From positions 1,746,501-1,810,500 of the forward strand of contig JACEVL010000033.1 of NCBI GenBank assembly GCA_020284085.1: DNA of 64,000 nt, given 5' to 3'. How positions within the stretch are numbered: position 1 is the stretch's first letter; the number at the start of each line of letters is the position of its first letter. Below, in pieces: positions 9,940 through 21,128 of the stretch. The translations under genes and the position numbers were made by a program. The notes under the pieces were generated by a model, which had not been told where the DNA came from, did no database searches, and was given only the letters and a program-made list of their open reading frames with translations. The stretch is from Aporrectodea caliginosa (Eukaryota; Annelida; Clitellata; Crassiclitellata; Lumbricidae).

Positions 9940-10437
9940 TCCCAGCTTCCATAGTTTACATTGCTAAATTATTTCACATTGTCAATTTCAAATGGAAGCT
10001 GGATTGATGAAAATAATTGTTTGCCTTAATGGAAGTTGGGTTGATGAAAATAATTCTTTGCTTAAAGAGAAGTTGGATTGAGGGAAATAATTGTTTCCGT
10101 AAATTGAAGCTGGATTGATGAAACTAAGTCTTTGCTTCAATGAAAGCTGGATTGATGAAAATAATTGTTTCTGTAAGTAGAATTTGGATTGGTGAGAATA
10201 ATGCTGTGCTTAAATAAAAGTTCGATTGATGTGAAGTAATTTTTGCTTAAATAGAAGTTGAATTGATGAGAAGTAATTTGTAAAAAATAGAAGTTGAATT
10301 GATTACACTTTTCTTTCTGAAATTGAAGCTGGATTGATGACAATTATCATGGACATTGGTAGACTGCTTGCCTACCAACGTCAAGTACAGCATTAAAGAC
10401 ATTAAAATAATTTAGCAACGTAAACTATGGGATATCC
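9940..10437. mobile_element. MULE-like minisatellite-core element, copy d
   Basis: Inverted ends are CCATAGTTTACATTGCTAAA at 9949 and its complement at 10405-10430; the right end continues to ...GGGATATCC. The interior (9976-10345) is about ten copies of a 36-37 bp unit with constant part AAATAGAAGCTGGATTGATG. The left terminus and TSD are unclear (AAGCTG occurs at 9921 and 10438), so the left boundary is approximate. Confidence 0.7.
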
Positions 10438-10439
10438 AA

Positions 10440-11166
10440 GCTGTGATAGTGTCCACTGAGACAGTACTATCATCCAAACCATTCCACAAGTTTAAAAGCT
10501 GTGATAGTTTCCTAGAGACAATGCTGTCATCCAAACCATTCCACAAGTCTACAACTCTTGCTCCATGGTAATGCTTCCTTTCCAGCTTCGATTAGATGTC
10601 CAACATTATCCATGGCTTCTTCTGTCTAATGTTGTTAGGGAAAACCTTTTCAACCTTTCTTCATAGCTCAAATTCTTGTATCTCCAAATCATAATATTTG
10701 TCGCTCTTCTTTGCTTTGCACTTTCTCCAGTTTTTCTATGTCCCTTTTCAGGTATGGACTCCATATCTGGATGCAGTATTCCAACTGGCTTAACCAGTGA
10801 ATTGCACAACCTCAGTATTGTATCCTGGTCAATCCTCTCGTACAGCTCCTCAAAGAACTCCAACTGATTTTTTACACACGAACGGACTTCTTTAAATTTG
10901 TCGATGTTGACTGCCCTTTATAATATTATGCTGATTCAAATGTTCCAGTATTTTTATCCTTAATAATTCTGTCCATGACCTTGCACACCCCATTGGTTAA
11001 AGAGACTGGTCTATAATTACCCTGTTCACTTCTAATTCTATTTTTAATGGCACTATGAGTGCATCCCTCCATTCCTGTGGTCCACCTCCACTTTGCATTG
11101 ATTAATTGAAGATCTGGGCTAATTCATTCATTCATTTTTCATTTTCTTTGCCCCTCCAATTTCTTC
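10440..11166 (-). pseudogene. CR1-like LINE, RT and C-terminal region (relic)
   Basis: Read on the minus strand, 11110-10900 gives a reverse transcriptase finger motif (QGNYRPVSLTNGVCKVMD). 10863-10606 gives the thumb/C-terminal signature (RRATNIMIWRYKNLSYEERL, TTLDRR). 10600-10440 gives the usual end motif VVDLWNGLDDS twice, the result of a short duplication. Stops and frame breaks are present. The upstream part of the same reading continues at 11579 after removal of the MULE-like element at 11167-11569. Confidence 0.75.
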
Positions 11167-11569
11167 GGGCCTAGGACATTTCCCCCGGACATTTCCCCCC
11201 GAAGATGGACTGATGAAAATAATTCTCTACTTCAGTAGACGTTGGATTGATGAAATTATTTTTCTTAAATAGAAGCTGGATTGAGGAAACAACTTCTATG
11301 GTTAAAAAGAAGTTGGATTGACGAAAGAAATTCTATTCTGAAATAGAAGCTGGATTTATGAAGAAAATTCTGTGTTTAAATAGAAATTGGATTGATGAAA
11401 GAATTTTTTGCTTAAATGGAAGTTGGATTGATGAAAGAAGGTCTTTGCTTCAATAGAAGTTGGATTAATGACAGTTATCATTGACAATGGTAGAGTGACC
11501 TACTTACTGTTCAGGGAGGAAATGTCTGGAGGGGGAAATGTCGGGGGGGGGTGGAATTATCTGGATACC
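11167..11569. mobile_element. MULE-like minisatellite-core element, copy e
   Basis: A perfect 9-bp TSD AATTTCTTC lies at 11158-11166 and 11570-11578. The ends begin GGGCCTAGGACATTTCCCCC and close with the inverse of GGTATCC; a doubled GACATTTCCCCC motif sits in each arm. The core is about eight units of AAATAGAAGCTGGATTGATG. Just inside the right arm, 11485-11520 matches copies b and d although the termini differ completely. It is inserted in a LINE reverse transcriptase reading frame. Confidence 0.85.
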
Positions 11570-11578
11570 AATTTCTTC

Positions 11579-11653
11579 CATCACTTGATTTAAAAGTTTT
11601 GGATGGAGTTCATCTATGCCTGGACTATTGGACTAATTCCAGAACGATTCCAC
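11579..11653 (-). pseudogene. CR1-like LINE fragment before the RT fingers
   Basis: On the minus strand this reads PGIDELHPKLLNQVMEEI, the conserved stretch just upstream of the RT core in CR1/jockey-type LINEs. The last codons (GAAGAAATT) coincide with the target duplicated by MULE-like copy e, and the frame then resumes with GGAKK at 11157. Confidence 0.75.
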
Positions 11654-11929
11654 TTAACCCTCTAAGGGACAAGATTTGTTTGGTCTGCAAAATGTTCACA
11701 ACTAACACAAATACATTGTCTAGAGTTCTCCTGTCAACATAATGTAGTTTATTTTATGCTTAGTAGTACGCATTTGCATTATGGCCACTTTAATTTTATG
11801 GGACAGATATGTCTCATTGTCCGTTAGGCAGTAAATGTACATTTTTGTGCTATGCTGGACTATGTTGATTAAATGTCAGAATATGATCATGCACCACATA
11901 GCAAAGAATTTAAATGAACATATGTGATA

Positions 11930-12440
11930 GATAGATAGATAGATAGTTAGTGTGGAACGTGGTGAAACAGTTACGGTCACTATGCAAACATAGAGCAACA
12001 CTACAGTTGGCACACTGAAATCTTGATCGGTTGTCTTTGCCTCTCCTGTGACTAAGCTTGCAACTCTTCCTGTCGGGCAAGATGTGAGGCAAATGATCAT
12101 GTATCAACACTGGAGAAGCCTTTCTTTGATGGCTCCAGTCGGAAAAGCATTCCTTCTGGAAGTACAAGTACCTATTAGACCACGAACCACCTGCTGTCTC
12201 CACTCAAAATATGTTATTTTTGGTGTCTTTGTAGAGAGACTTAAATTCAAGTAGCCATTCACCACTGCTTTGTCCAGGCTACCAAACATCACTATCAGAT
12301 AATACTTCTATTGGCATCAAATTCGATTCCATAATACGATTTGAACTGGTCTTCCAGATCAACTCCTCCCACATATTTGTTGTATTCTTTCACCCATGAT
12401 GGAACGTTGATAACAACCTTTACAGCGGAACACTTCTGAC
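11930..12440 (-). pseudogene. piggyBac transposase relic
   Basis: On the minus strand at about 12425-12320 the sequence reads VPSWVKEYNKYVGGVDLEDQ, the near-invariant EYNxxMGGVDxxDQ motif of piggyBac DDE transposases. Near 12070-11940 follow cysteines and histidines in the spacing of the C-terminal zinc domain (RFQCANC, ALCLHSDRNCF). Stops and frameshifts separate the parts, and the first two catalytic Asp regions are lost or replaced by the adjacent microsatellite. Confidence 0.8.
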
Positions 12441-12570
12441 GTCTGTCTATCTACGGATGGTTCAGAGTTGGATATGAGATGGACAGGACAGTCTTTGTGT
12501 CCATGCACATCAAAAAGTTCATCTGCTTGTCCGTTGTTTGTAGGGACTTGTATGCTTGCAGGCTCTAGGC

Positions 12571-13040
12571 ATATTTGTATGTATGTATGTATGTATGTAT
12601 GCATATATGAATGTAAAACTATGTATGTAATACTATGTATGTATGTATATATGGATGTACGTATGCATGTGTTTATGTATGCATGCGTGTATGTATGTCT
12701 GTATGTATATATATATATGTACGTATGTATGTGTATATGTATGTATATATATACAGATGTATATATGTATGCATGTACATATGTTTCTATGTATGCATAT
12801 ATGTATGTATGTGTACATGTATGTACTTATGGATGTATATATATATATATGTAAGTACATATGTATGTATCTGTGTATGTGTGAATGTGTGTATGTATGT
12901 GTGTAAGTGTGAATGTATTTATGTATGTCTATATGCATGCATATATGTATGTATGTATGTATGCATGTATATATATGTGTGTATGTATGTACTTATGTAT
13001 ATATAATATGTAGGCCTATGTATGTATGTATGAATGCAAG
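12571..13040. repeat. degenerate TATG/TATA microsatellite, about 470 bp
   Basis: Almost uninterrupted TATG and TATA tetranucleotides with point changes. It generates spurious open frames on both strands (Met-Tyr-Val-Cys runs). A short GATA run at 11932-11947 lies nearby. Confidence 0.95.
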
Positions 13041-13549
13041 TATGCAGGATGGAGCCGTGTACGTTTTTACAATGCCCTTTCATGTAACAGACATTTTGTA
13101 CATGCATTGTATGACATTGCTTAAGGGACAATGGGACATATATGTCCCATGACGATTTTCTTCAAAATCTGCAAGACAGTGATAGGAATGGTTCTTGTCA
13201 ATGAATATCCTCTTGTGTGAAGAGTCGATGTACATTATTTAAAAGATTTTTAATGTATTATTCCTCTGTGCGAAAAAATAAAAACAAATAAATGACAAAG
13301 TTTGTAATTTATTTAAAAAATTTATTAATCTTAAATTAAAAATATCTGGCCCATGAAATGTGTGGGAAGTCATCAAAAGGTCACAGTTAGATTGATCAAA
13401 CACTTAACAAATAAATAAAATCGTTAAACTCTTTTGCTCAATCTAATAAATCCAGGCACTTTTTTCTGACATGGGACATATATGTCCCATATCCCTTAGA
13501 GGGTTAAAAGTCCTTTCACTAACCTACAACTCCCTACAATAAGCTGGTG

Positions 13550-14150
13550 CCCTTTGCTTGGCTTTCGAGTGGTCCTTTAGAAGTTTGGAGATTACAGTTA
13601 CACCAGGCCTCACCAGGGTAAGGCACATGAAGATCCTAAATCTAGTATCTTCCTGTGTCACGATGTCAGAACAATTCAGCTTCAACATGCATGTTAGCCA
13701 CATCATCATTAAGGCTAGGCAGTCAATGTATACCCACTGCATTCTAACAGCACATGGGTTAATGGGCCAAACTCTGAGTGATGTAACAAATGCAACCACA
13801 GTGTCGCTGATGCTCTATGCAGCCGTGGTGGGGCTTCATTGAGGGACGCACCCGTCTTCAGGCTACTATACAGCGACTTGTCCAGTCTAGATATCTAACT
13901 TTGCTAGGAAGCAGACTCCAATCTTTTTGTACCATCATCAGCAACCCTCCACATGTATTACTTCAGCTACTGCCTCCCGTGAAAACTTCTTATTCGCTAC
14001 GCCACAGAACCACAAGAGAATCTTACCTAAGGCAAATTCTCTATCTCATATTTGTCACACGGATGCTTTATGCGTAATTTTTTCTATTTGATGAACTAAT
14101 GTAGACCAAAATGCGGTTAGCAGTTGGTTTTTCAATAAAAGATATACTTA
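13550..14150 (+). pseudogene. LINE ORF2 C-terminal fragment with 3' tail
   Basis: Two overlapping frames give DVTNATTVSLMLYAA, then FIEGRTRLQATIQRLVQSR and IISNPPHVLLQLLPP, ending with FVTRMLYA. This order is typical of the extreme C terminus of CR1/L2-like LINE ORF2. The 3' end carries TTTTTCAATAAAAGATATAC and ACTT repeats; the same tail occurs alone at 18122-18170. Frameshifted and 5'-truncated, it was apparently inserted in the minus-strand LINE. Confidence 0.7.
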
Positions 14151-14159
14151 CTTTACTTT

Positions 14160-15480
14160 TTTACAATTACGATTGTCGGTTTTAGCCTTTTCTGTTGTTC
14201 CACCACATTTTCCTTAGTAAACGTTATCTGTTTTATCTTCTACCACCACTGTCTAAAAATGCTTGATTGGTCTCAGGGATATTTCCTAATTCTTAGAACA
14301 TAAGCACTGTGTTGAAATATTTATTGAGTACTTAGGTAGCTTCCACATCATTCAAAGTAACTTCTCAATTTTCCACTTCCTTTCTCAATGGTCCTTGGTA
14401 CCCTTTCTTTCCTTTTCTGTTTGCTTTTAACATAGTTTTAGAAACTCTTGCTATCCTCTCTTACATTTCTCAATATTAACTTTTGCTCAAGCTTTTTATC
14501 CCCTTTCCGTTTGCATTATTGCAGGTGTTTCTTTTATTTACATGTATACCTGATTTTTAAATTCTCAAATCTTGCTACACTCTGTCAATCCATTCCGTTG
14601 TTTCCTTCTTCAAATTCTGAAAATTCTTTGAATCTTTGTTCTTTGCCCTTCTCTTTTCTCTTCAACCTTGTGTTGTTACCCAAGGCCTTCTATTGTTGGT
14701 TCTTTTGTACTTCAGTATGTTTTTTCTCAATAATCTATCTCATAACTTCATTGATCTTTTTCCAAGTCATCATTCACTCCCACACCCCTTATTGCTCTTT
14801 CCAAATCCTTTACCTTGAGCCTTTACATCACTAATATTTGTTAACTGCCTTGAAGAAGTTGGTTTTCACAAAGGAGTTCCTCAGTCTGATCAGTGACTAA
14901 TTTCCATCTGATTCCCAATCAGTATGCTAGTTGAAGTCAACAGTATTAACCATTTATAGTAGTTTGCATAATTTTTGGACAGCTGCTTTGGTGGCATCTA
15001 GTACCCTGTAACAAACTCCCACAAGCATCTTAGACCTGTCAAATTGAATTTCACACCATACACTTTCTTTGAAGCTGTCGTTCCTCATCTCTCTATTCCA
15101 TTAATATTGCTCTTAACATACAGGAAGACCCCATCATTCCCATGTCCAACTGGTTTCTGGTTGACACAATCCATTCTAAATAATCGGTATCCATCTCAAG
15201 CTAGTTCACTGTGCGTGATCTCTGGTTATGTCAATGACTCCGCTATTCCAGTTATGTCCAGTGTCTCCTTCTCTGCATACAGTTCCAAATCTGCTCTTTT
15301 TGTACTGCTACTATAGTCCTCACATTTGCAAGACTTTAAAACCCAGCTGGAAATAGACTTGCTAAGGGTTACACTTGTAAGTAAAGATGAAAAGATCCTG
15401 ATGATGAAGACTTCTCTTGCAACCACATCTGCACCCTGAACATTCAGATGCAGACCATCTCTTCCCAAATAATTAATAAG
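14160..15480 (-). pseudogene. CR1-like LINE, endonuclease region (relic)
   Basis: On the minus strand, 15468-15230 reads YLGRDGLHLN then SCKCEDYSSSTKRADLELYA and ITGIAESLT. 15230-15060 continues PEITHSELA, DGYRLFRMDCVNQKPVGHG and GVFLYVKSNINGIER. This is the APE-type endonuclease layout of CR1-like LINEs (ITETWL and GGG-LYVK positions), with many stops. It probably belongs to the same element as the fragments at 10440-11653 and 17592-18330. Confidence 0.65.
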
Positions 15481-15484
15481 AATA

Positions 15485-15655
15485 ATACTAAAGTAGTAGT
15501 AGTAGTAGAAGTAGTGGTGGTGGTGGTGGTGGTAGTAGTAGTAGTTGTAGTTGTTGTTGTAGTAGTAGTAGTAGTAGTAGTAGTAGTAATTATTATAGTA
15601 GTAATTACAGTAGTAAGTAAGTAAGACGACAATATATATATTATATATATATATA
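15485..15655. repeat. GTA/GTG/GTT trinucleotide and TA microsatellite
   Basis: 15490-15615 is a mixed (TAG)n, (TGG)n and (TTG)n tract, followed by (TA)n up to the mariner-like insertion point. Confidence 0.9.
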
Positions 15656-15987
15656 CACTGTGTCTACGATAAAGTAGAACACTAGACTTTGTGAAATATC
15701 TTGGTCAATTGTAGTATTATAGGTACTAAATTTGGTGCACATGAACTTCAGTCTATTCTATCTACCGGTATACCCTGCAAATTTTATTACAATTGATGCA
15801 ACGTTTACGAGGATATACCCTTATGAAATTGAGTGGTTCAGGAACCAAGTTACCGAACAGTAAAACGCATAAAACGTCATTTTTCTGGCTACCGCAGGGG
15901 ATCATCGGCTGTTGTTTATAAGCGTCATTTTCGGAAACAGTTACACTACGAGACCTGTTTTACGTAACTGTAGTTGGTTGTAAAGAA

Positions 15988-16258
15988 ATGCTTTTCAGCG
16001 CAGAGGACAAGATTTTAATCAAGGAGTTGAGATAGACGAAGGGGTATGGCGCAAGGAGACTCATTACAGAATTTCCAATGAAAAATTGGTCCCTAGCTGG
16101 TGTCAGCAAGCTGTTAAAAAGATTGCCACAACCGGATCAGTTGCAAGGAAACCACAAGATTGGGCGTTACGAACGCAAACAAATATCAATGCTGTCGAAG
16201 AACTGGTGCTTAGTCAGAATGATCAGCCGCGCACGCATCTGCGTTTTACTGTTGGGTA
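15988..16258 (+). pseudogene. mariner-type transposase N-terminal relic
   Basis: From the ATG the frame reads FSAEDKILIKELR, a TAG stop, then KGYGARRLITEFPMKNWSL and SKLLKR. A one-base frame change follows, then TTGSVARKP, NINAVEELVLSQNDQPRTH. This order (HTH helices, TGSVxRKPG, NIxAVEELVLSQ) is that of mariner-type N-terminal DNA-binding domains. Stop, frameshift and loss of the DDD/E core make it dead. Confidence 0.8.
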
Positions 16259-16297
16259 ACTTGGTTGCTGAACCACCCAATTTCATAAGAGTATATC

Positions 16298-17426
16298 CAG
16301 GGTTGGGTTAATGCCGGCAACAACCTATTATTGCCGGGACGGTGGCAATAACCGGTTATTGCCAGTTGTTGCCGGTTATAACCAGTTGTGGCCCATTTTT
16401 TCCAAAGTAAAGGCAAAACAAGTGAAAATCATATTTCACTGCACAGACTGCATAGTCATAATAAATGTTTCTTGTGAGAAATTAAAACTACTGTAGTAAA
16501 TATATATTACTCCATAGTATAAATACAGTTAAAGTCAACTATATGAGATCAAGATAACAAAATTCTGACCTACAGTTCAACTACTTCAAAATAAACTGCC
16601 ATTTGCACTGCAATAGTAATATTCAGGTCAACAGGGACATTGCCTTTTCAATGTACTTACCTGGTAGTATATAATTTATGAGTAGTGTATAGAAGCCAAT
16701 GGTTTGGCAAAATTTCTAATTCATAATTACACCATTCGATATTGACTGTACGTATATAAAACTTGTAAATGACTTTTATTAGGAAGAAATTATATGGTTA
16801 TTTAAATCAGGTGATTTTAATTTTGAAAAAACTTGATTGATTTAAAGCATGATATATTTAAATCAATCAACTCTGTAAAGTAGCAAGGGGTCGTCCATTA
16901 ATTATGTCAACAAATTTTAGGCCTTTTTTACCCCCTCCCCCACTTGTCAACAACTGTCAAACATTGACGGACCCCCAAAAAATTATGTCAACAATCCCAG
17001 AACCTCCCCCCTACCAGCAGCGTAGCCAGGCTGAAATTTTTTTCTCAATGGAGATTTGAACTACGATGCCCTTTTTTCTTTAGATGACCTTTTTTAGTCT
17101 TTTGCTACCTTTTTGGGATTCATTGGGGAAAAATTTGTTGACCTCAACTTGCACCGAACCCCTCCCCCCTGTCAACAACTGTCAAACTTTTCCAAACCCC
17201 CTTCTCCCCTATTTTGTTGACATAATTAATGGACGACCCCCAAGCCATATGAAATAAAAAATGAAGCTAACTGTGAAGATTCCATATTTTATTACTACAA
17301 TAATTAAAAGTTTCTATTTATGCCAAGGGGTTGTTGCCATTTTTGCCAAGAGGTTGTTGCCGGGACGGTTATAGCCATGGCAATAACCGGTTATAACCGG
17401 TGGCTGGAAACAACTTGCCAACCCTG
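16298..17426. mobile_element. hAT-like element, 1129 bp, inside the mariner-like element
   Basis: Ends CAGGGTTGGGTTAATGCCGG and ...TTGCCAACCCTG; flanks AGTATATC (16290-16297) and GGTATATC (17427-17434) are an 8-bp TSD with one mismatch. Subterminal arms contain many GGTTATTGCC/GGCAATAACC motifs. Removing it restores the right inverted arm of the mariner-like host. Confidence 0.85.
16887..17240. mobile_element. short TIR element with GGGGTCGTCCAT ends, innermost of a three-level nest
   Basis: Ends GGGGTCGTCCATTAATTATG and its inverse CATAATTAATGGACGACCCC, then subterminal CCCCTCCCCC and TTGTCAACAACTGTCAAAC in both arms. A possible CAA duplication flanks it. Same end type as 5555-6017. Confidence 0.85.
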
Positions 17427-17591
17427 GGTATATCCTCGTAACCGTTGCATCAATTGTAACAAAATTTGCAGGGTATAGATAGAATAGACTGAAGTTCATG
17501 TGCACCAAATTTAGTACCTATAATACTACAATTGAATTGACCAAGATATTTCACAAAGTCTAGTGCTCTACTTTATCGTGGACACAGTGTA

Positions 17592-18330
17592 TATTGCCAT
17601 AATACAGCCATATCGTTACAAGGGCATCTTGCAGTCAACTTACAACAAGGTATACAGTCAACTTCCCAATATCTGTGACTGTCTGTGACTGTCCTTTTTA
17701 CACATCTCCTTCAGCCTTGTGTTGATTTCCACTCTTCTTTTCTAGGGCATCACTGATATCCTGCCTAGGCAAAATACCCATAACAACTTCCCCTTTGGTG
17801 GTCTTCCTTCAACCCTTTAATCATTCGTTCATACGTGGTCATGATGTTGTCCGGATTATGGTCATGATGTTGTCCAGTTAATCCATTCAGAGATTATTTT
17901 TCTGTTCAACTTGCCCTAAAACTGTGTCATCTAGTTGTACCTTCTGCTTATTATCTGGGAGCAGTTCCTCTATTTGAGCTCGTGGCTTTCAGGTGGTTCT
18001 GAACCCTGCATACTGTATATACAAATTCTTCCCAACATGCCTTGCATATCGACATGTTCTTTTTCATTGCCTCCTTTCTCCATTTAAACCTCTTCAGGCT
18101 CCCTTTCTACCCTCTCCTCCAAAGTGATAGGCAGTTGGTTTAATAAAGAATATACTTTCTTACTTACTTCAGCACAGTCTCCAAGCTCTCCTATTTTTTT
18201 ACTGAGCTTATCACCCTCTAGATTTTTCTTAGCTTCTCCTAAATTTACCTCTAAGCAGTACACTCACGTGCACTGCTTGCAACTGGCTATGGGGTGGAAT
18301 ATATATGATATTTGACTCTCCTTTCTTTCG
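17592..18330 (-). pseudogene. probable CR1-like LINE ORF1 relic
   Basis: Minus-strand frames give lysine/glutamate-rich coiled-coil-like pieces (SKKIGELGDCAE) and a short Cys-containing piece (QACWEEFVYTVCRVQNHL) reminiscent of the PHD-finger ORF1 of CR1-like elements. Heavily mutated. It continues collinearly with the endonuclease relic at 14160-15480 if the mariner-like insertion is removed. A foreign LINE 3' tail is inserted at about 18122-18170. Confidence 0.4.
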
Positions 18331-18964
18331 ACATTTTTATTCATCAACTGAAATGACAAAGCAGCTGGGCGAAAATATTTTTGCCTCTCACGCCTGTAAT
18401 CGAACTGATGTTATTTTCGCGAATTTTGCATCTTTCTTGTAATGACTTCGGTTTAAATTTGAGGAGCAATTCTTAAATATGGAATTTAACTTTGTTGATG
18501 GTGATTGTCAGTAGACCAGGTGGCTATAGATGTCTTCTTTAAGTCTTTAACATCCGTTTATAATAGAAATCAAACGATATTTTAAATTAAAAAATTAATA
18601 TTATTATCTTATTGAATGACGGAGAAAATTAACTGTTTAGGGAATGAGAAATATAGAGCACATTTTATGATGAAAACAATTTAATATTTCTTCTATATTT
18701 CTTTTTAAAGGAAAACACGTGAATGGAAAAGATGAACAGAACAAATTTCCGTACAGTACAACGGTAAGATTGTGCACCATTTTCTAAATACTTAATAATT
18801 TATGCTTTCCCACTTATCATCGATTCAGAATCAGAATTTCTTTTGGTTTTTCACCAAGTATTCCAGATCACTTGGTAGGAATAACTGGAAAGTTTCAAGT
18901 AAAGTAAAGACTGACTGAGATATAGGCTGTTGAAGTCGTTTGGGGTAGGATGAGAATTGCACGC
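18331..18964. other. no gene recognised
   Basis: AT-rich sequence with no convincing coding or repeat structure. Confidence 0.4.
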
Positions 18965-18972
18965 GTGTAGGC

Positions 18973-20678
18973 TAGACTGGTCCACAAAATTAAAACTTGG
19001 AAATACATTGCTCCACAAGGCTGCCCTTGTTACACATGAAAACATGAGTCTGTTTGCAAAATTTTGGAAAGATTTGATTATATTTAGAGGTCGCTTTGTT
19101 TTTCGACTTTTTGCTACATAGTATGAACTTGTCAAAAAACATGTATAATTTTGTTTTTTTCAAATCGGTTATAAATTATTTTCAAGTCAGTTATTATTTT
19201 GAAAAATAAACAGCCCAATTTAGAAATATATATTGCACGCACTGTTAGTGCTTAGTCAGGATGCATTACGTTTGTAATAAAATATAATTTTGGATAATTA
19301 AAGAAGTAATCCAGTCTGCATAAATCCTGTCATTGAAGTGCTGGAAACCCGCAACCTACTATTATTTCATTTTGCCTTTGTTGGAACAGAAAATTTTGTC
19401 CGATGACTGGAGACAAGTTGCAGCAAGTATTGTTTCTGTGACTCATCCTTAGTATATCATTGTAAGAATGAATCAGAGCCACTCCACGTTCTGCACAGTC
19501 ACTGACGACCATCAACAGTTTGACATTTGCCTTCATCGACTGGGAAGTAGGGTTCAGTGGTCAGGGAGTAAAGGACTTTGATAGGAAGGCTGTGGGTTGT
19601 TCTTGACTCTGGATGGTAAAAAGATCAAGCAGTTTTAAAGATCTCCTTGTTATACTCTTCCAGTGGAGTCTGGTGGTCGAAGGATTTCCTGTCCAGACGC
19701 TACATGGATAGCGGATTAGGTGGATAAATAAGATTGTATTACCAGAGCAGCCTCGATGTCTTCAGTGACACGCTTCGAAGAAATAGCGGAGATGATGACT
19801 GAAAGAGTTAAATCGAACTCAGTCTGTAACTCCTTGAATCAGCACAAATTTGTGTTCATACAACTTCCACAGTTTGCGAACACCCAAATCCACGCACTGC
19901 GCGGGGGATTCTAGTCTCCTCCCGAATTACCAACGCAGCGACTATTGTTGCTTTCGTTACCTCACCAAATGCTATAGTCTATTCTGGTAATGAAATATGA
20001 AATTCCTCAGGATTGCCCAATTTTTTGGGAGTCCAGACCCAAGAAAGTGTTTGTCAGGCATCCCTAACAGACAACATTGTGAGGAGCTCCTTGTTGATGC
20101 CAGTTTCACCATAGCTGCCGTTTTGTAACGTTCGAGCTTTTATTGCAGAAAGTGATAAAAAACATGTGCTGTAAGCTTATTTCATATTCAAGGCTGGCTT
20201 CACAGACGAAAAAGTACTCGAATCACGCTAAATTAGCAGCATACAGAGCAATATTGAACAATACAATTGTAGGATATGAAACGAATTGTGATGAAAAGGT
20301 GGCATGCAAAATATAAAAATTAGTTATAAGCCAACAACCGCTTATCTATCAGAAAGAACTTGAAATAAGTTTTTTATTTGTAAATAAGCTTATTATTTTA
20401 GTTACTTAAATACAGTTGGCATATTGATCATGATTTAGAAAGATGGCGCATGGTGTTCATGGGTGCTTATTTTAATTCGCAATGCAGCTATTAACGCGTA
20501 AGATGCGCATTTTTTGCAATTTCTACAAAAAGTGTCAAAACCTAGCGACCTCTAAACATGTTCAGATCTCTTCAATTTTTTTCAACACAGAGTCTTCTAG
20601 TCAAGTGTAACAGGGGCAGCCTTGTGGAGCAGCATATTTTGAAAAAATATATTTCCCATGTAAGTTTGGACCAGTCTA
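18973..20678 (-). mobile_element. long-inverted-repeat DNA transposon of unnamed type, copy 1
   Basis: The left end TAGACTGGTCC and right end GGACCAGTCTA are flanked by GTGTAGGC (18965-18972) and GTGTAGGT (20679-20686), an 8-bp TSD with one mismatch. Imperfect inverted arms run about 140 bp and contain TTTAGAGGTCGCT at their inner part (near 19085 and complement near 20549). The same inner motif marks the element at 51017-53122. The interior holds a minus-strand ORF relic of the same protein family. Confidence 0.7.
19330..20160 (-). pseudogene. relic of an uncharacterised transposon protein (C-terminal part)
   Basis: The minus strand at 19530-19360, with frame changes, reads NVKLLMVVSDCAERGVALI, then YTKDESQKQYLLQLVSSHR. 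Upstream (20100-19870) frames give LSVRDA, TPKKLGNPEEFHISLPE and TKATIVAALVIREE. I recall SDCAERGVAL...TKDE.Q.Q.LLQ.V..HR as the C terminus of a recurrent, unnamed invertebrate protein family whose middle part is present at 51620-52271. Dead: many stops. Confidence 0.45.
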
Positions 20679-20686
20679 GTGTAGGT

Positions 20687-21128
20687 GTCTGCATTGCATA
20701 GAGTTGCATGATCAAGTAACGTTTGTTGTATTTCATATGAGGAATTAAGAGTTGTTGAAAAGTGTTGAAACACTTCTTGCCAAACCCATTTTGCCATGTT
20801 TGCTGACACATGCAAGTAAGGAATAATATGTGTGTGGTTTTATTAAGATATTGGTTTAGATGTAAATAGGTTCTAACGTATTTGTGTCTTGGTCGACAGG
20901 AACTCCTGTAGCCAAAAACCCTTCATTTCTGTGATAGTGGTCACTTTCAACTGACCAAATTGGCATGTGTGACACACATGTTAAAGAAGTCAAACATACA
21001 TCATTGGATAGCTTGAAGAACAACCTATTATTGATACCAAACTTTTGTTGGTACTCTGAGGATCAAGTGTGATATTAAATTATTTGTTCAAAAACCATGA
21101 TTTTTGCTATTCACGTTGATGCATTAAC
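20687..21128. other. no gene recognised
   Basis: Intergenic sequence between two TIR elements, with no coding signature. Confidence 0.4.

Larger units (their letters stand above)
11658..13503 (-). mobile_element. piggyBac-like element, 1846 bp, with transposase relic
   Basis: TTAA at 11654-11657 and 13504-13507 flanks ends CCCTCTAAGGGACA and its inverse TATCCCTTAGAGGG. A second, inner inverted pair carries GGGACATATATGTCCCAT-like motifs (near 11798 and 13128). A transposase relic on the minus strand and a large TATG microsatellite fill the interior. It is inserted in the minus-strand CR1-like LINE. Confidence 0.9.
15656..17589 (+). mobile_element. Tc1/mariner-like element with about 200-bp inverted ends
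   Basis: Ends CACTGTGTCTACGATAAAGT and the inverse of CACTGTGTCCACGATAAAGT are flanked by TA dinucleotides (15654-15655, 17590-17591). The inverted arms extend about 200 bp; the right arm is interrupted at 16298 by a hAT-like insertion. An N-terminal transposase relic lies at 15988-16258, and the catalytic part has been deleted. Confidence 0.85.

Noticed and set aside
12468..13131. Several overlapping ORFs of 70-128 codons on both strands rich in Met-Tyr-Val-Cys or His-Thr-Tyr-Ile
   Set aside because: They are translations of the TATG/TATA microsatellite; composition follows the repeat, and frames on both strands are open at once.
15444..15632. Thr-rich minus-strand ORF
   Set aside because: Translation of a trinucleotide microsatellite.
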